Virus record (IMG/VR): IMGVR_UViG_3300027733_000049
Span: 1-64,000 of that record
DNA length: 64,000 bases
Source of the DNA: a virus
Reading direction: 5' to 3' (one strand)
The first letter of the stretch is position 1, and each line of letters starts with the position of its first letter. The notes beneath the pieces are model-generated. The model saw only the letters and a program-made list of their open reading frames with translations, was not told where the DNA came from and searched no databases. Positions 28,701-36,502 of this stretch are shown here, in pieces. A program made the translations under genes and the position numbers.

Positions 28701-29233
28701 CGCCATACTCTGTGGTTAATAGCTTGTATCGTGCCAAACAACTAGCATCTGAAGGGCATACAGAGCGTGCAGTTGAAGCGGCACTGCCCATTGGTCTGCG
28801 TAACATCCTCAAAGGTGGACGCTATGCCGTTGAAGGTGCAAATACATTACGTGGTGACCCAGTGATGGGTGAGATCAACGGATACAACGCCGCCATGCAA
28901 GTTATGGGATTTGCCCCTGCTGACTTGATGGCACAGTACGAAGAAAACGCCTACGCCAAGAAAAAGGGCGACACCATTAGCGGTATGGAGAAGAAGTACC
29001 TCAAACAGTATTACGTTGCTGACCGCATGGGAGACTATGAACGTGCTGATGAGTTGCGTCAGAAGTTGTATGACTTAGGTGACAAGTACCCTGAGTTGAA
29101 AATTACTGAATCCACGATTACAAAGTCTGTTAAAAATCGGGATCGCATCTCAGAGGATATGTATCACGGGGTGCAGTTGAATAAGAAGCTACGCCCAATT
29201 ATTGAACGTGATATTGCAGAACTGCGTGACTGA
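22748..29233 (+). CDS. giant internal virion protein with metallopeptidase motif
   Basis: 2161 residues, last gene of the rightward block. N-terminal ~270 residues are Gly/Ala-rich and amphipathic (TAATTMIPGAGAGVVGG, GSFAQNAPEVFEGIYQETG), suited to membrane interaction. About residues 330-440 are coiled and Gln-rich. A zinc-metallopeptidase-like motif HEMSH lies at 1115-1119 after TVYLRDSATDYEIL. The remainder is helical with a hydrophobic segment near 1895-1925. Size and position fit the T7 gp16-type ejection protein; no transglycosylase motif identified. Confidence 0.7.
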   Translation: MIINLPKLGDVEFPDNVTPEQLNGLLGKLSEKYDFRLPKPEASLGTIAKRGVMRSLGETGIAFGDLAPAMLNEFVGGDKEYTQRQMGEAQASREELQRKYPTRFKSYKNIDSPFEAIEYGAETLGELIPTAATTMIPGAGAGVVGGRMAAGNVMRSALQAGPLSRAGMATAQTAAKEAGQVAGRRAMYAGNYMGSFAQNAPEVFEGIYQETGKFEPGIAALAGGISSVLDSIVPTKVMDQLGTYGKLKLVEKLAKESGAAPNVWKRIGIDAAKTAATEGLTESAQESIGAYAEQVAGSAKGILDPENIQRYKESFVKGAIGGSAFAVPQAVSQYRTIKRDQFATKEAQDALAQQDQLAKQQAQQPTAMQQQVMKAAQPQPGVPRTQEELEEAFRYTQEELGILQKRMDESRPGSPAYAELDAAIKAKQVEADKISQEKAKTSVFAAAKPNEQGLYPAQQPVDVNTVKSLGVNPTSKAAQSLMGLDLNTPEGVTTFVQTLEDPGYKGSINEAAYNSLVSTFDPATVATARESLKGAPNVARPNAPTGGTSTKVASQPSGGQPTAGATTSKRDGMVSTGQNVDNTVGGEGQPTTPVATFQTSKGSTYIVGTDGKTSRTKLSPGKGQGETYEPHTALFVNPGDHTEILSDMQGGMGDHSVRLGYMANGKFVQIQSISEIPDGAEPKVGVFNKKTGATVGMYGAATAPAMGLHPVEKLYKTDGTASTHVGNSITKIDKAVAEESQELDPLFEYAVSLIQTGVEPTPSALAKELDIDQERALEILAQMDSEGMFDEIAKQNAIEVGKRKPPPKQPPVGTVKTINIPQEEVVTEVDKTNASDKEKVKALADSKSKTPKEKDARAYFGRLELGLALRTIANDLVLQPTRYRNSLMTSLKDSPEGAEPLFKDEAEAKLHRGQGGVHTRNASEWVRENLSPKNVAYMDKWVAQYTKEDQRAQRFSKKFEKQQEQRANVETQVKEESQAAKKQGEYVPTAEEAAEAAATETLVEKGKKNLQTLAYELENDLYGSDEDLLASKDIAALFNQAHPVVLDLLARGQLTRALQSLSDTASSEFVRRTAETLSKVTGTTKLVYGAKESRFDPATNTVYLRDSATDYEILHEMSHAGLSHIISNPSHPVTKQLGQIFAQIKGDIDGAYGAKNLQEFVAEAWSNEDFRGHLKEKYAPGNKLSVWDKIMNVLRRMIGYPPKTQESVLDSVDRMLNQIASVAPDMRKGDSLYAQAMQHPNLAQKVMGKVDDVIQQQQVMTPERAAEWVGKAENMGISFRSAMQRFLNLSALGQVGSNYVGRDAITFSDKVNEMAGYYENLMNKLKPLVDREEAFAKTDRYQFWSTLVNDSTVEDVNPTAPRKNYEGSPEKLAAWDQLNRRYNTLTDTEKKLYNDHFSAFKEMFKELKASIRGSLNQTFRNEDGSPDDARISSAYEKIMDKITKMGIDHYSPLYRHGSFWLVYTDKNTNESVSKLFESQAERRLERNKLETEGHTGFDEPVRMDQMKSKSVPRGTVAADIVKIMKDGNADEKAIDAFYQLIVSALPETSVLKSFQKRKNTPGYIDDAALAFTNVTSNMARQLSRMKYNEELKGLVDKMRTTVGQSRGKDALRGAEVVKELEARREFAMNPTLSDISRYASGGAFYFNLAGNISSAVVNLVQTPMATYPQLGGEYGYLEAGRALIAATKLYGSSGLSRIVTDINGQQSTEKAMLSVENLVNAGKAPQYKELVKRLNELGFLQNTTMREALEASNRGEINKGKSSDLMNDVTQKATFLFHHAERANREVSAIATYDLEMQKLKNNKQMNDEQKQAQAIEKAVRMLEFTHGASHTESAPSIGHSDIGKILTVFKRFGFTMYYMLFDTIRRSLPIAGATGKELEGIQAARRQLIGTYGMAGIFAGAKGLPLYWVAELAYNALNDDDEDDFDAVMRKYLGELAFKGPVNYFTNLGIADRVGWTDLIYRENKGDKADASALSQFVESVLGAPYSVVNSLYRAKQLASEGHTERAVEAALPIGLRNILKGGRYAVEGANTLRGDPVMGEINGYNAAMQVMGFAPADLMAQYEENAYAKKKGDTISGMEKKYLKQYYVADRMGDYERADELRQKLYDLGDKYPELKITESTITKSVKNRDRISEDMYHGVQLNKKLRPIIERDIAELRD

Positions 29234-29236
29234 ATG

Positions 29237-29265
29237 AAAAAACCCTCCGGTTTTTAGCCGGAGGG
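29237..29265 (-). terminator. intrinsic terminator at convergent ends
   Basis: Perfect 8-bp stem CCCTCCGG / CCGGAGGG with a 7-nt loop. On the - strand it is followed by TTTTTT, so it should end the leftward early operon. On the + strand there is no T-run after it, so termination of the virion operon there would be weaker. Confidence 0.85.
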
Positions 29266-29332
29266 AAAGATCAGGAAGATCAGCAACTGGAAGGAGAGGA
29301 GATCAAGTTGCTAGGCGAACTCTATCACATGA

Positions 29333-29533
29333 TCATCCAATGCGCCAGACTCTCACACCCTGTGTGCCGTTTTCCAAACAAAAGCGTGACTTGACAGTCA
29401 TATTTCGCTTTCGTGCTTCTTGCTTTATATCCTCTGCCAACTTTTCAGGGTCTAGCGTCGGGATATAAAACGAACTACCAATTATAAACTTGTGCCATTC
29501 TATAATAACTGGCACACCGCTATTGTGGATCAT
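29333..29533 (-). CDS. small protein, last gene of leftward operon
   Basis: 66 residues from the ATG at 29533, which overlaps the end of the primase gene by 14 nt; the His-rich upstream extension is likely out-of-frame noise. Product contains GSSFYIPTL, LAEDIKQEARKRNM and ends GVRVWRIG. The pattern (helix then a strand with RVWR) resembles small DNA-binding proteins but no family is certain. Confidence 0.7.
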   Translation of the reverse strand: MIHNSGVPVIIEWHKFIIGSSFYIPTLDPEKLAEDIKQEARKRNMTVKSRFCLENGTQGVRVWRIG

Positions 29534-32381
29534 CTGATGGTGATGGTGGTGTATCTTCCGGATCAAGTACTGTTGCTTTTGCGCAATCGATTACCAAAGC
29601 ACTTACAGATGGCGTGGTCATATCTGATCCACGGGACATGGCTTTCTTGACAACACCAAGCGATGCACCCAGTTTATTCAGGTCATCAACCAACGATTTG
29701 TATGAAACTTGATTGTCGCTACACCAGTCCCGCAGTATCTTGACTGTGATAAATAGATGCTTGGTATCAGGCTCGTACCGAGTAATCAATTCTCCACGGG
29801 GTTCCCGTATCGGCACTTCGAACAGCCCTGACCGTTTGTCAGATGTGCTTTTAACAATCAACATATTGTTGTTGTGCTTGTTCAAAAATAATCCTAGGTG
29901 TGCCATTGGACCTGACGCGCCGGGGCGCACTTCAACTCTCATCCTACCAATTGTTTCCACAGCCCACTTATACACTGCTGCCACATCAATGTTGTGAAGT
30001 CCTAACTTCTTTGTAATTAAACCGGAAGTGATGGCACATGCCGCCTTCGCAGACCAAAAGCGTTCACGCTGAGTAAGCCCTGCCGCCTTGTCAAACTTGC
30101 GTTGGATTTTCTCCAACATCTTTTTAACTTCAGGCAGATTGGTAATGACGTAGCGAATGAATACTTCACCTGCCACACCGTAGTTGTCGTACATAGCGTT
30201 GAAAGCCGAATCAGACTCAGCCTTCGTCATGTTGTCGGTCTTAGAGATTGTGAACTCCAAGATACGCATTAACTCACCTTCAGGGAAGTCCTTCAAGTTG
30301 AACAACTGATCGTACAAGCTCTTGTTGCCTGATGTAATTGCTATCAAAGCCCAGCGCAGTGTATTGCTACGCTCTGCATTAACTTGTGACTGCATACGGT
30401 TACGCCCCCGACCATGCGTAATGCTGTACGCCATGTTGCTAACTTCTTCGTCAGCCATGTTGGTCAACTCATCAATCGTTGCAGGCAAATTACCAAGAAT
30501 AGAAACACGGTGCATACGGGCAAGGTACTTGTCCTCCTGATTCATCAAGGTCTCAATAGGGCGACCCCAAATGCTGTTGACCATGTGCTGAACCGTGGTC
30601 TTGCCCACACCCGAGCCGTTGTTAGTCAGGTGGATGATGCCGCCACTGAGGTTAGTGAACTTGAACAACGCAGAACCAAATCCTGCAAACAAAATAAATG
30701 CACGGTCTTCGTTACCGGCACGGGAGTAGTTGTTAGCCAACTTAGCCCACTCATGGATCGTACCTTTCTTGGAATACATAGCCGCCAACTCAGCCGTTGC
30801 CGATGATGATGGGCTGTAGTTGACCCCTGCCGCAGTGATCTCACGGTTGCCTACGACAAACGTTTCATCGTTATCACACCAACCAAATTGTTGACGTGCC
30901 TTTTCTGCTTCTGATAGTTGCTGTAATTCATTTACCCATCGGGTGATATATGCCATAAGTCCATCCAATCTTTTGTTATATGCGGTAACCCCTTGATAAG
31001 CCAGTACTTCACGGAACTTGTCCTTTGACAGCACACTCGCCAACGGGCAGGAAAATTCACGGATTCCATCTTTAGGCATGTGTAACCGCATCCATAAAGA
31101 TTCACCCGTATCAGGGTCAGTAAGTCGTTTGACTACATACAAGTCGTATTCATAAATCAACGTATCTCGTTCTTCTTCATCGTCCTCGTCCTTCTTCTTG
31201 GCTTTATCAGACTGGATTCCACGCTTGTACACGCCACCATTCTTTCCACGAAAATACGGAAATGGGTACTCCGGAATCTCAACTGTAATTTCTTCTTCCA
31301 ACGTAGCATTGCGCATTACTACAATGTTGTCCTCTGCGGTAGCCTCTGCAATCTGCGAACCAATCTGAATGGGCGATGTGATCTTGCCTTTGTTGGGACA
31401 GTCAACGCATCCATCAGGATTTAGCCCTGCAAAAGTAGAACACTTGTATGGCTTTGTAAGTAATAGGTTTGCTTTGTCCCGTGTTTCTTTTGGGTCGTAC
31501 TCAGGGTGACCATGCGAAATCTTGTGGATAGCCAACTCACCATCTTCACAATTTACAGCAATCGACAGCCCTGCTCTCCACAACGGCTCTTCAGTAGCCT
31601 CTTGGTTTCGATACACTGAAACAAGTTGTGCGCAACCTTTACCTTGTGCGCTCTTACGCATGATCGTTCCAAACCGTGACACGCTGTTACCCATCAAAGC
31701 ACGGGTCGTTGCATCCATTGGTTGTTTACGTACAGGGGTAGCAAACGGTAGATCAGCATCCCCATCGTCCACTGTGATACCAACGATAGCTTGGAATCTG
31801 CTGAACTCTATGGGTTGTGAACTCACCAAAACATTTACGGGTTTGGGTGGTGAGTCCTTGAAGTTTAATGTTTCCGGTACTCGTAGGATGCGAGCTGCAT
31901 CGGCTGTAACAGCGGGATCTGCATACAAGTTGTAGGAAGCACAGAACTTCTTAAACGCTTCAGCAGTTGGCTTCCAATCGTTGTAGAAAATTGTTTCTGT
32001 TAATGCCCAGTATGCGTGAACGCCACGCCCTGAGTTTATAAGTGTTGGTCTTGGGAGTCCGGTTGTCTGTACAAACTGTTTGAGTGCATCTATTGCTTGT
32101 GCTTGTGTTTCATAGGGCTTGTTATCACCGCAATCAAGGTCAAGCCAAAAGGCTTTGAACCATTTTGCGTTCTGCGCTGTACGTCCTTCTGAAACGTTCA
32201 GATATTTTGCACATCCAAAGTACGCATCGTATCCTTGTGCAATTAGTCCTTCTACTACACCGTCAATCTCTTCTAATGTCTCTACAAAAGTCTGTCTAGG
32301 CGCACCCTTCTTCAACCCCACCACACAGTACATGCCATCAGGGGCAAGCACCGATGAGAGAAAGGGAATCCTTGAGGTCAT
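29520..32381 (-). CDS. primase-helicase (AEP-like N-terminus, SF3/DUF927-like ATPase)
   Basis: 953 residues. AEP-like primase signs: FWLDLDCG (acidic pair, 81-83), SGRGVHAYW (117-125), and DAARILRVPETLNFKD (161-176). A Cys cluster (Cys314, 325, 328) may bind zinc. The ATPase has Walker A GSGVGKTT at 589-596 and Walker B ATIDE soon after. It should make primers and unwind DNA at the fork, working with the family A polymerase. A weak site (AAGAG) precedes the ATG. Confidence 0.8.
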   Translation of the reverse strand: MTSRIPFLSSVLAPDGMYCVVGLKKGAPRQTFVETLEEIDGVVEGLIAQGYDAYFGCAKYLNVSEGRTAQNAKWFKAFWLDLDCGDNKPYETQAQAIDALKQFVQTTGLPRPTLINSGRGVHAYWALTETIFYNDWKPTAEAFKKFCASYNLYADPAVTADAARILRVPETLNFKDSPPKPVNVLVSSQPIEFSRFQAIVGITVDDGDADLPFATPVRKQPMDATTRALMGNSVSRFGTIMRKSAQGKGCAQLVSVYRNQEATEEPLWRAGLSIAVNCEDGELAIHKISHGHPEYDPKETRDKANLLLTKPYKCSTFAGLNPDGCVDCPNKGKITSPIQIGSQIAEATAEDNIVVMRNATLEEEITVEIPEYPFPYFRGKNGGVYKRGIQSDKAKKKDEDDEEERDTLIYEYDLYVVKRLTDPDTGESLWMRLHMPKDGIREFSCPLASVLSKDKFREVLAYQGVTAYNKRLDGLMAYITRWVNELQQLSEAEKARQQFGWCDNDETFVVGNREITAAGVNYSPSSSATAELAAMYSKKGTIHEWAKLANNYSRAGNEDRAFILFAGFGSALFKFTNLSGGIIHLTNNGSGVGKTTVQHMVNSIWGRPIETLMNQEDKYLARMHRVSILGNLPATIDELTNMADEEVSNMAYSITHGRGRNRMQSQVNAERSNTLRWALIAITSGNKSLYDQLFNLKDFPEGELMRILEFTISKTDNMTKAESDSAFNAMYDNYGVAGEVFIRYVITNLPEVKKMLEKIQRKFDKAAGLTQRERFWSAKAACAITSGLITKKLGLHNIDVAAVYKWAVETIGRMRVEVRPGASGPMAHLGLFLNKHNNNMLIVKSTSDKRSGLFEVPIREPRGELITRYEPDTKHLFITVKILRDWCSDNQVSYKSLVDDLNKLGASLGVVKKAMSRGSDMTTPSVSALVIDCAKATVLDPEDTPPSPSDDPQ

Positions 32382-32429
32382 TGTTCGCTCTTAAAAAATA
32401 CCGATAACCTACTGGCGATAGGTTAAAAG

Positions 32430-32687
32430 TCAAATTGTTGATTGGTTGCTTTTGGCTCTGAGTGTCTTGATGACTTCGGCAATCGTTTCTCGCATCTTGG
32501 GGTGGGGCAATGATCTGCCCAAGAACCACATATATGCCGCTTGCCTTGATACACCAATATATTCAGCTACATCTTGCACCGGAATGTCTCGGTCAATACA
32601 TATGCGTCCAAGTTGCACACCAATATGTTTTTGGTCTGCCGCCTTGTTTGCTTGTATAAACTTTCGTGAATAGCCTGTGTTGTTCAT
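32430..32687 (-). CDS. HTH DNA-binding protein (Cro/CI-like)
   Basis: 85 residues. Helix-turn-helix: IPVQDVAEYIGVSRQAAYMWFLG, about residues 35-57, followed by helices ETIAEVIKTLRAK. One-domain, like Cro or small repressors. It is one of two obvious regulators in the window and so a candidate for binding the 17-bp palindromes, although none lie beside it. Starts at ATG without a clear ribosome site. Confidence 0.75.
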   Translation of the reverse strand: MNNTGYSRKFIQANKAADQKHIGVQLGRICIDRDIPVQDVAEYIGVSRQAAYMWFLGRSLPHPKMRETIAEVIKTLRAKSNQSTI

Positions 32688-32751
32688 AGTGAAGGTGGGG
32701 GTACTAACCGCTCGTCCGCAAGCAAAAATTGCACGGCTTTCCCCCCGATAT

Positions 32752-32991
32752 TTATAAATTTATATCACTCACAAGTCCGTAAGTGCCACGATTCCACAAA
32801 AGGGTTTGCACCCTTGTAGCACCCAAACGAATTAGTTCTTCTTCACTGAAGCGTTGCTTAGTAACACGGGGATACCCCGGTCCTACAAACACACTACCGT
32901 TACGAAAGTGCGGTACATAAACCACTTCACCAAACTTCAAAGCAGTTTGGAATTCACGTGGTGCAGAGTCAGAAGTGTTACGTCTAGACAT
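32752..32991 (-). CDS. hypothetical protein
   Basis: 79 residues, starting in the TAATG junction after the upstream gene. Contains EVVYVPHFRNGSVFVGPGYPRV and EELIRLGATRVQTLLWNRG. No family recognised. Lies between the ssDNA-binding candidate and the HTH regulator. Confidence 0.65.
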   Translation of the reverse strand: MSRRNTSDSAPREFQTALKFGEVVYVPHFRNGSVFVGPGYPRVTKQRFSEEELIRLGATRVQTLLWNRGTYGLVSDINL

Positions 32992-33869
32992 TACTCAGCC
33001 CAATCATCTAAGATTGCATCCACATCTTTTGGTGCGGCTTTCTTAACACGCTTTGTTGGCTCGACTTCAGGGGCTACTTCAGCCTCAACCTTTGGTGCGG
33101 CTTTTGGCGCAGGGGCTTCAATGGCTTTGGATTTCACACCATCTGTCTGTGCAACAGTAGAAGCAGTAGCGGCTTTGGCATCTGCGGACTGACCCTTCTC
33201 CTGACAAGTTGTCATCTCCTCTTCTTCCAAAGGACGCACGGCTTTGAACGTCAGCTTGGGTGTTGCACTTGCAGTATCAAAGCGCATCTCTGTCACGACT
33301 GCTGTAACTGGCAGACCATGACCGCCCAAGAACTTAGCATAAGCCTGCAAAGGCATCTTGCCATTCTCAGCGTTACCAAAGATTGACTGCGCAGGAAGCG
33401 TCAGTTGATACACATCTCCTTGGAGATCGTTCTCAAGGGTAACTGCCAATCGTTGGCTGTAACGGCAAGCACGACCATTGCCCTGTCCTGAACCTGCAAT
33501 GTTTTGTGGGCAGTTAGCGCACTTCGATGCTTGTGGTTCATCAACTTTAGTATCAGGGGTGACACCATCGTTTGACCAACATGTGGGGGCAACATTTTTG
33601 CCTTCTTCATAAGTACCTTCATAGTAGCTACGTGAAACGTGGGGGTTAGCCGCAACGATCACAATGTTCATTGAACGATCTTCGTTCTGTGCAATCTCTT
33701 TACCGTCAACAAGCATACGGAATACATTGCCACGGATTGAGATGCGCTTACCAGTTGAGCCGCTACCACTAGAACCCATGAGGGCTTTTGTAGTTGCATC
33801 CAATTCTAGATTGCGTAAGTGTGCGGGTAAATTGTTACCACCTTTTGAAAATAGAGTCATTGCTGTCAT
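32991..33869 (-). CDS. probable ssDNA-binding protein with Cys cluster
   Basis: 292 residues. N-terminal half includes RISIRGNVFRMLVDGKE (OB-like strand), a Cys set (CWSNDG, KCANCPQN, ACRYSQR, about residues 95-138) and LTLPAQSIFGNAENG. The C-terminal ~75 residues are Ala/Lys/Pro/Glu-rich and disordered, ending in an acidic tip (DAILDDWAE), as in SSB proteins that recruit partners through an acidic tail. Ribosome site AGGAG before ATG. Upstream of the primase gene in the transcript. Confidence 0.55.
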   Translation of the reverse strand: MTAMTLFSKGGNNLPAHLRNLELDATTKALMGSSGSGSTGKRISIRGNVFRMLVDGKEIAQNEDRSMNIVIVAANPHVSRSYYEGTYEEGKNVAPTCWSNDGVTPDTKVDEPQASKCANCPQNIAGSGQGNGRACRYSQRLAVTLENDLQGDVYQLTLPAQSIFGNAENGKMPLQAYAKFLGGHGLPVTAVVTEMRFDTASATPKLTFKAVRPLEEEEMTTCQEKGQSADAKAATASTVAQTDGVKSKAIEAPAPKAAPKVEAEVAPEVEPTKRVKKAAPKDVDAILDDWAE

Positions 33870-33884
33870 TTAGTTTCTCCTGAG

Positions 33885-34118
33885 TTAAAGAGCGATCCAT
33901 TCGCCATTGTGATCCACGTACTGTGTATCGAGATTACCGTCACACCATGTAATGATGTGTCCGATTGATGGGACTTGTTCTACAAAGAACTTGATAGTCC
34001 TTGTCATGTCAGTGCAATTGCCAGCAGGCATGTGAACGTGACCCACATTCTTTATTAGGTCGTAGGTTACGTTTGTAACTTCACACCCAAAATAGTGGTG
34101 ATCAATAGCACTACTCAT
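33885..34118 (-). CDS. hypothetical protein
   Basis: 77 residues, rich in His, Cys and aromatic residues (DHHYFGCEVTNV, HVHMPAGNC, IITWCDGN). Start overlaps the stop of the excisionase-like gene (ATGA), with AGGAG upstream. No motif recognised; metal binding is possible from Cys/His content but not patterned. Confidence 0.65.
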   Translation of the reverse strand: MSSAIDHHYFGCEVTNVTYDLIKNVGHVHMPAGNCTDMTRTIKFFVEQVPSIGHIITWCDGNLDTQYVDHNGEWIAL

Positions 34119-34291
34119 TTAGTGTCTCCTGATGTATTTGTCATGGCTTCAAGGTCTGAGCGTTTGACTCGTACCTTTGTGCCTACTTTGAAATGCGGAA
34201 TCTTTCCCGCACGGATTAGCGCATAGACCGTCTGTCGAGAGACACGCAAGTATTTTGCTACCTCTTCAACGGTCAGAGTTTCAACTTCCAT
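34115..34291 (-). CDS. excisionase-type HTH protein (58 aa)
   Basis: Short frame with a strong ribosome site (AGGAGG, 7 nt from ATG). Product MEVETLTVEEVAKYLRVSRQ, then TVYALIRAGKIPHFKVG and VRVKRSDLEAM, is the classic MerR/excisionase-like winged HTH (about residues 6-50). It may bind DNA as an excisionase or as a regulator of the early operon. Overlaps the upstream gene by 11 nt and the next by 4 nt. Confidence 0.85.
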   Translation of the reverse strand: MEVETLTVEEVAKYLRVSRQTVYALIRAGKIPHFKVGTKVRVKRSDLEAMTNTSGDTK

Positions 34292-34688
34292 TTGAAGTCC
34301 TCCTGATGGTTACAGAATATTTAGAATCGACATTCATGCCAATTGGCATCATGTCGGGGTTTTCGTCAAGCAACTGTCTCATCGTGGTCTGACTGATGCG
34401 CTTCTCTAAAAGTTCAGGCATCTTGTGTTCCATGATGAAGTTGTGCATGGCTTGCCAATCACTTGTCCAGTAACGGGTTTTGACACCACGTATTACCGTA
34501 CCGTGTTGGGTTTTAAGACTATCAGCACCAACGGATTTACAGAGGTCAAGCAATCTGCCTTCCACTGTTTCCATCTGTTCTTTTATAGTCCCGTCCTGCT
34601 CTTCGTACTCTCGCAGAAGTTCAGCACGTTTGTCCCGCATTTTTATGTATGCGGTGACAAGTCTATCAGCCGAAATGGTTTCGGTCAT
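34281..34688 (-). CDS. hypothetical helical protein
   Basis: 135 residues. First ~50 residues are a charged coiled-coil (AYIKMRDKRAELLREYEEQDGTI). Later: TRYWTSDWQAMHNFIMEH and MMPIGMNVDSKYSVTIRR. Similar proteins are seen near SSB and recombination genes in phages, but I cannot assign a family. Strong AGGAGAGG site. Begins a sub-operon downstream of the promoter at 34.7 kb. Confidence 0.65.
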   Translation of the reverse strand: MTETISADRLVTAYIKMRDKRAELLREYEEQDGTIKEQMETVEGRLLDLCKSVGADSLKTQHGTVIRGVKTRYWTSDWQAMHNFIMEHKMPELLEKRISQTTMRQLLDENPDMMPIGMNVDSKYSVTIRRTSNGS

Positions 34689-34714
34689 GTTCCTCTCCTT
34701 CTATTTATGTTTTG

Positions 34715-34742
34715 ATATTACACCTAAATTTTACAATGTCAA
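34715..34742 (-). promoter_or_regulatory. leftward promoter candidate
   Basis: On the - strand: TTGACA (34742-34737), 16-bp spacer, TAATAT (34720-34715). It lies just after the SNF2 helicase stop and about 27 nt ahead of the next start codon, so it could boost the replication sub-operon (34688 leftward). Confidence 0.55.
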
Positions 34743-34748
34743 GAGTTA

Positions 34749-36296
34749 TTATCTCAGTAGTTCCCCGTATAACTGAATAATTTTGTGATGTATATCAACC
34801 TTGCTGTTGAGCATGGTGTACATACGTCTCTCGACTCCACTACCTTGCAGATGCACGACGGTCGTAGGGTTCTTTTGCCCTGCTCTGTGTACCCGTGCGT
34901 TGCATTGCAAATACGTTTCCACGGACATCACTGGACTCCAATACACAATTGTGTTTGCGGCATGGAGTGTGACACCGTGTGATGCGGCTTGCGGTTGGAT
35001 GACCAACACTTGCAAGTCATTCTTTGTTTGGAAGCGTTCAAATATTTCAGAACGCTTTGATGCAGATACCCCACCATGAATTACAGTAGTAGGATACCCA
35101 TGTTTCTTTAAATCGTCAGCTACAACTTCAATAGCATGACGATAGGGTACGAACACCAGAACCTTGTGACTTGATTCCTCTATAACTTCTCGTAGTATGG
35201 CTAAACGATTGCTTGCATCAAAGTGAATCACCTCGCCTGTATCTGAATACACAGCACCACCTGATAGTTGTAGTAGCTTATTCAAATTAGCCGCAGCATT
35301 TACTGTTGTTATCTCCTCACCTGCCGCTTGCACTATCAATTGCTTGCGTAGCAGTTCGTAGTATTTCGTTTGCTGTGCCGTAAGCGGTACATCTCGTGTG
35401 ACATAAGTCATCTCAGGCAAGTCAAGACATTCTTCTTTTGTAAATCGTATTGCGGGTTGCAACGCCTTATACACCACGTTGTCTGCATCAGGTTTTGGAA
35501 CCCACTTAAACTGAGTGACCTTATTCATAACCTGATCTCTAAAGCCTCCAAAGAATCTAGGGACTCCATCAGGGTTTACAAGTTTGGCGATGCCGTATGC
35601 GTCTGTTGGTGACTGTGATGCAGGCGTGCCAGTTAACATCCACAGCCATGTATCGGGCGTGACTAGTTTGCTCAACACCTTCCAACGTCTTGTCTGTGGA
35701 TTTTTATATGCGTTAGCCTCGTCAATGACGATTAGATCAAAGCCACCCTGTGCAATGGTGTCCGCAATGATCTCTACACCATCGTAATTCACAATAATAA
35801 ATTCAGCCTCACCTTTAATTATTTCTTTACGCTTCTCAGGCTTGCCATACGCAACATCCACCTTGCGGTGCATAGCGAATTTGAACAAGTCATTACGCCA
35901 AGCGGAATCCATAATCGATAGTGGGCATATCACAAGCACACGTTTTATGCGATTGAGTGTCATCAGGTAATCAGCCGCCCATATCACTGAAGCAGTTTTA
36001 CCAGTGCCTTGTTCATTAAAACAAAATGCGCGTCTGTGTAACGTCAAGAACGAGGAAGTTTCTCGTTGGTGATCGAACGGTTTAAATAGCCCGGGCCACT
36101 TGTATGATGCGTTTATCGGTGAAGGTATTGGTATGCGTAAGTTCTTCAGAACTATGGCTTCCTCTAACCCCCAGTTAACTAACACATCTGAATGTCCATC
36201 AAATGTTTGTATTACCTTACTCTTTGGGATCACAGTTGTGATGCGATCCGGATTGCGTACCTTGAGCAATACTGCTCTGTTATCTATGATCTCCAT
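34749..36296 (-). CDS. SNF2-type DEAD/DEAH helicase
   Basis: 515 residues from ATG 36296 (GGAG 5 nt upstream); a TTG at 36323 would add nine residues including CLKC. Walker A EQGTGKTASV at about 95-104; DEAx motif LIVIDEANAYKNP; motif III LTGTPAS; C-terminal half with FVPYRHAIEVV, VIHGGVSASKR, VLVIQPQAASHGVTL and motif VI NARVHRAGQKN. These are the SNF2 helicase motifs. Phage SNF2-like proteins are thought to move on dsDNA or remodel replication intermediates. Confidence 0.85.
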   Translation of the reverse strand: MEIIDNRAVLLKVRNPDRITTVIPKSKVIQTFDGHSDVLVNWGLEEAIVLKNLRIPIPSPINASYKWPGLFKPFDHQRETSSFLTLHRRAFCFNEQGTGKTASVIWAADYLMTLNRIKRVLVICPLSIMDSAWRNDLFKFAMHRKVDVAYGKPEKRKEIIKGEAEFIIVNYDGVEIIADTIAQGGFDLIVIDEANAYKNPQTRRWKVLSKLVTPDTWLWMLTGTPASQSPTDAYGIAKLVNPDGVPRFFGGFRDQVMNKVTQFKWVPKPDADNVVYKALQPAIRFTKEECLDLPEMTYVTRDVPLTAQQTKYYELLRKQLIVQAAGEEITTVNAAANLNKLLQLSGGAVYSDTGEVIHFDASNRLAILREVIEESSHKVLVFVPYRHAIEVVADDLKKHGYPTTVIHGGVSASKRSEIFERFQTKNDLQVLVIQPQAASHGVTLHAANTIVYWSPVMSVETYLQCNARVHRAGQKNPTTVVHLQGSGVERRMYTMLNSKVDIHHKIIQLYGELLR

Positions 36297-36502
36297 GCCA
36301 TCTCCAATAGCGTTGCACTTCAAACACGGTGTTTGAAGGAAAATCCCCGTCTTTCCGAGGTGTCAGTCAGTTCCCAACTGAAAGGAATGTCGTACTGACT
36401 GGTGCGGTTATTCCATGAAACAGGATGTTAGTCCTCGGTCTTGCTATCACTCACACCTTACTTCGCTTGACTCACGTAATTCAAATACAATCAATCTCCA
36501 AC
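36297..36502 (-). other. 206-bp gap with stem-loops ahead of SNF2 gene
   Basis: No convincing frame. On the - strand: CAGTCAGT pairs with ACTGACTG, and inside that TCAGTT-GGG-AACTGA forms a 6-bp hairpin. I saw no consensus promoter. Could be a structured 5' untranslated region, a processing site or an attenuator. Confidence 0.45.

Noticed and set aside
29534-29566. His-rich N-terminal extension of the 29333 gene
   Set aside because: Arises from the antiphase reading of the primase C-terminus; start taken at the inner ATG.
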